Shown here: piece after piece, positions 6,548 through 8,562 of the stretch
Numbering within the stretch: position 1 is the stretch's first letter
How the letters are laid out: every line of letters starts with the position of its first letter
Source: Parafilimonas sp.
Lineage (GTDB): Bacteria > Bacteroidota > Bacteroidia > Chitinophagales > Chitinophagaceae
Direction of reading: 5' to 3'
Length of the DNA stretch: 8,562 nucleotides
Assembly (NCBI GenBank): GCA_023251275.1
Contig: JAHEZC010000075.1
Coordinates: forward strand, 1 to 8,562
Program-made: the position numbers and the translations under genes
Notes under the pieces: generated by a model
The model's database searches: none
Seen by the model: the letters and a program-made list of their open reading frames with translations, nothing else
What the model was told of the DNA's origin: nothing

Positions 6548-7891
6548 ATGAAGGCAAGGGTTTTACTCACATTTTTTTTATTAGTCAGCAGTTTTATTCA
6601 TGCACAGAATCTTAAAGGAGTATGGAGAGGTTATTTTTATTCCGGTACTGGATTTTATAAGTTGCAATACAAATATGAAGTTCAGATAGATCAGCTTTCC
6701 AACAAATCACTTAAGGGAGTTACTTATTCATACAGGACAACGGTTTTCTACGGGAAAGCCGCATTACAGGGCATTTTTATGGACAAAGCCAAAAATATCA
6801 TTATTAAGGAAACACAAATGATCGAACTGCGCATTGCTGATAAGAGCGAGCCCTGTCTGATGACCTGTTATCTTGATTATGATAAGATTGGAAAAACCGA
6901 GACATTGCAGGGAACATTTACAAGCATTAACGGCAATTCAAAAAAAGATTGCGGCGGAGGAGTAGTTTATCTTGAAAAAGTACCTGATTCCGATTTTGGC
7001 CTGGAAGATTTCTTAGTTAAGAAGAACCCCGTAACACCCGAACCGGAGGAAAAAGCTGATCAGCCCAAAGCTTATAATAACTCCAATGAAAATCTGAAAC
7101 GTTTACAGGCTGCATTAGGGGTTCCGGACGATGGCGTAATGGGCCCGAAAACACAAGCTGCCTTAAAAGCTGCCTTACCTGATTTTACAGATTCACTTGA
7201 TATTAACAGCATTGACCAGGTACGAAGTTTAATATCTCAGATTCAAAAAAAGCCTGCTCAAGAGGAGAAAAGAACTACAGGAGTATCCGCTTCAAAAAAA
7301 CCTGCTCAAAAAAGGCCCTCACCAACTATAAAAAATAACTCCGCTGGAAACAAAATTAAACCGGATACGGATACAAAGTCACAGCAAAAACCAACTGCAA
7401 ATGAAGCTATAAAACCACCTTCTGTTGTAATGAATGACACTGTTGCAGCAGCAAACCCTGTAGTTTCTGATATTATTCAGCCACCGAAACAGGAAATAAC
7501 AGCCAAAAAAATTCCTGTACCAGAGGTGATAAAAGACAGGAAAAATCCCTTGGTGAAAACAATTGTTACCAATTCACCTGAAATCACGGTTGAGTTGTAT
7601 GATAACGGGGAGATTGATGGAGATACGATTACGGTTTATCACAATAATGAAATAATTGCTTATAAAAAAGGCTTGACGAAGCAGCCTATTGTGCTGCATA
7701 TTACTGCCAACATTGATGATCCCATTCATGAGTTTGTAATGGTAGCAGATAATCTTGGTTCTATCCCTCCCAATACTGCATTAATGGTTATAAAAACAGG
7801 CGGTAAGCGATACGAATTATTTATTTCATCCGACGAGGAAAAGAATGCCAAAGTGGTGATTGAATTTAAAGTTCCCGGAAAGGAAACCTGA
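6548..7891 (+). CDS. Secreted multidomain protein with peptidoglycan-binding-like segment
   Basis: I cannot name this 447-residue protein. It starts with a signal peptide, MKARVLLTFFLLVSSFIHAQ, with likely cleavage after A19; there is no lipobox Cys. Residues 22-145 look like a beta-rich domain (LKGVWRGYFYSG..., ending GGGVVYLEKV) with cysteines C103, C107 and C135. Residues 183-210 (NLKRLQAALGV.DDGVMGPKTQAAL) match the peptidoglycan-binding PG_binding_1 pattern. A Lys-, Pro- and Gln-rich linker covers about 232-335 and contains KKPAQ twice. The C-terminal domain (about 338-443) has VELYDNGEIDGDTITVY and NLGSIPPNTALMVI. I associate this module with Bacteroidota secreted proteins, from memory and without a family number. 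The ATG is fixed by the signal peptide. The product is probably periplasmic or outer-membrane-facing and may bind cell wall. It converges on an L,D-transpeptidase gene, 87 bp between stops, which agrees with an envelope role. Confidence 0.85.
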   Translation: MKARVLLTFFLLVSSFIHAQNLKGVWRGYFYSGTGFYKLQYKYEVQIDQLSNKSLKGVTYSYRTTVFYGKAALQGIFMDKAKNIIIKETQMIELRIADKSEPCLMTCYLDYDKIGKTETLQGTFTSINGNSKKDCGGGVVYLEKVPDSDFGLEDFLVKKNPVTPEPEEKADQPKAYNNSNENLKRLQAALGVPDDGVMGPKTQAALKAALPDFTDSLDINSIDQVRSLISQIQKKPAQEEKRTTGVSASKKPAQKRPSPTIKNNSAGNKIKPDTDTKSQQKPTANEAIKPPSVVMNDTVAAANPVVSDIIQPPKQEITAKKIPVPEVIKDRKNPLVKTIVTNSPEITVELYDNGEIDGDTITVYHNNEIIAYKKGLTKQPIVLHITANIDDPIHEFVMVADNLGSIPPNTALMVIKTGGKRYELFISSDEEKNAKVVIEFKVPGKET

Positions 7892-7978
7892 ATTGATATT
7901 GATTCTATATTCTGAACAAATTTCAATCCTTAGATATAACTGACTTAAAACCAGTGTTGAAACAGCAAGTAATTCCTG

Positions 7979-8562
7979 CTATAATACGGGTTTCTCAAGC
8001 ATGGCTTTTGCAAGACGGCTATCCCTGTTATACACATCATTACGAAAGTTGAGTTTTCCCTGCCTGTCAACCCAGGCTGTGAAGTAGGCGATAAAAACAG
8101 GTTCCGGATTTTTAAGAGTTATGGTTTTTTCTTTGCCGCTATGCATCGCAGCGTTAATTTTTTCCTTACTCCAGGCAGAATCATTTCGTAAAAGATATCC
8201 CGCCAGTTTTTCTGCCTCAGCCAGCCTTATACATCCATGACTGAAGGCACGTGTACTTTCCCCAAACAAAGATTTTGCAGGTGTATCATGGAGGTAGATA
8301 TCATAACTGTTGGGGAATAAAAATTTTACCAGGCCCAAAGAATTATTCGGGCCGGGCTTTTGGCGCACATTGCCTCCATTCCATTCCATATTGTGATTTG
8401 CAAGGTAATTTTTGTTGCGACGGATACCAGGTAAAACTTCATTTCGCAGAATACCTGACGGCACATTCCAATAAGGACTGAAGACAACGTATTTGATATT
8501 GCCATTGAAGATTACTGTTTTATGTGCTGATTGCCCTACCACTGCATCCATACTCCAAACGA
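7979..8562 (-). CDS. L,D-transpeptidase, YcbB/YkuD type, C-terminal part (truncated by the window edge)
   Basis: L,D-transpeptidases make 3-3 peptide crosslinks in peptidoglycan or attach proteins to it, using a catalytic cysteine in the periplasm. The visible part is 194 residues of the catalytic domain. YDIYLHDTP carries the conserved His (codon 8288-8290), and RAFSHGCIRL carries the catalytic Cys (codon 8231-8233). About 83 residues follow the cysteine, similar to E. coli YcbB (LdtD). Upstream, VVGQSAHKTVIFNG and FSPYWNVPSGI are typical of the YcbB subgroup, which has a long N-terminal scaffold region. The ATG at 8549-8551 is not the start: the frame continues to the edge as V-W-S before it, and the fold requires sequence before VVG. 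The signal peptide and N-terminal domains lie beyond the window. The stop is TAG. It converges with the secreted PG-binding-like protein gene. Confidence 0.93.
   Translation of the reverse strand, partial: VWSMDAVVGQSAHKTVIFNGNIKYVVFSPYWNVPSGILRNEVLPGIRRNKNYLANHNMEWNGGNVRQKPGPNNSLGLVKFLFPNSYDIYLHDTPAKSLFGESTRAFSHGCIRLAEAEKLAGYLLRNDSAWSKEKINAAMHSGKEKTITLKNPEPVFIAYFTAWVDRQGKLNFRNDVYNRDSRLAKAMLEKPVL

Noticed and set aside
7892..7978. Terminator or RNA gene between the convergent 447-residue protein gene and the L,D-transpeptidase gene
   Set aside because: Only weak 4-bp stems such as TGAA/TTCA are present, with no T-run and no tRNA-like features.

Overview
The window is an ordinary-looking core segment from a member of the Bacteroidota, most probably a Chitinophagaceae-type (Chitinophagales) genome. 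The evidence is an AT-rich base composition, no Shine-Dalgarno sequence before any gene, promoter boxes of the Bacteroidota type (TAnnTTTG), a DUF3810 protein (a family largely confined to this phylum), and protein sequences typical of the group. The assignment is an inference from the sequence alone.

Layout. At the left edge is the 3' end of a plus-strand DUF3810 gene (1-365). Immediately after it lies a degenerate 8-bp tandem repeat (365-404). A block of five minus-strand genes follows, read from right to left: thrS (threonyl-tRNA synthetase, 4471-6402), infC (initiation factor IF-3, 3728-4303), surE (5'-nucleotidase, 2817-3605), a small three-helix membrane protein of unknown function (2520-2813), and dnaG (DNA primase, 448-2379). 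At 6403-6547 transcription diverges. A plus-strand gene (6548-7891) encodes a secreted multidomain protein with a peptidoglycan-binding-like segment. It converges on the 3' part of a minus-strand YcbB/YkuD-type L,D-transpeptidase that runs off the right edge (7979-8562).

How the genes fit together. thrS-infC is a widely conserved translation pair, but the ribosomal protein genes rpmI and rplT, which usually follow infC, are absent; surE and dnaG follow instead. surE and the small membrane gene are separated by 3 bp and are probably cotranscribed, the second starting at TTG. The two genes at the right edge both point to the cell envelope or peptidoglycan. TAnnTTTG boxes fix or inform several starts. 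The surE box overlaps the long-ORF TTG, so the ATG 18 bp inside is the better start. The box of the secreted-protein gene lies only 4 bp before its ATG, which suggests a leaderless mRNA.

I found no RNA gene, insertion sequence, CRISPR array, prophage, or clear new multi-gene system. The observations worth following up are small and mostly intergenic: the octamer repeat, inverted repeats around the dnaG leader, the AT-rich alternating repeats and a possible 26-codon ORF between thrS and infC, the split of the infC-rpmI-rplT cluster, and the leaderless signal.
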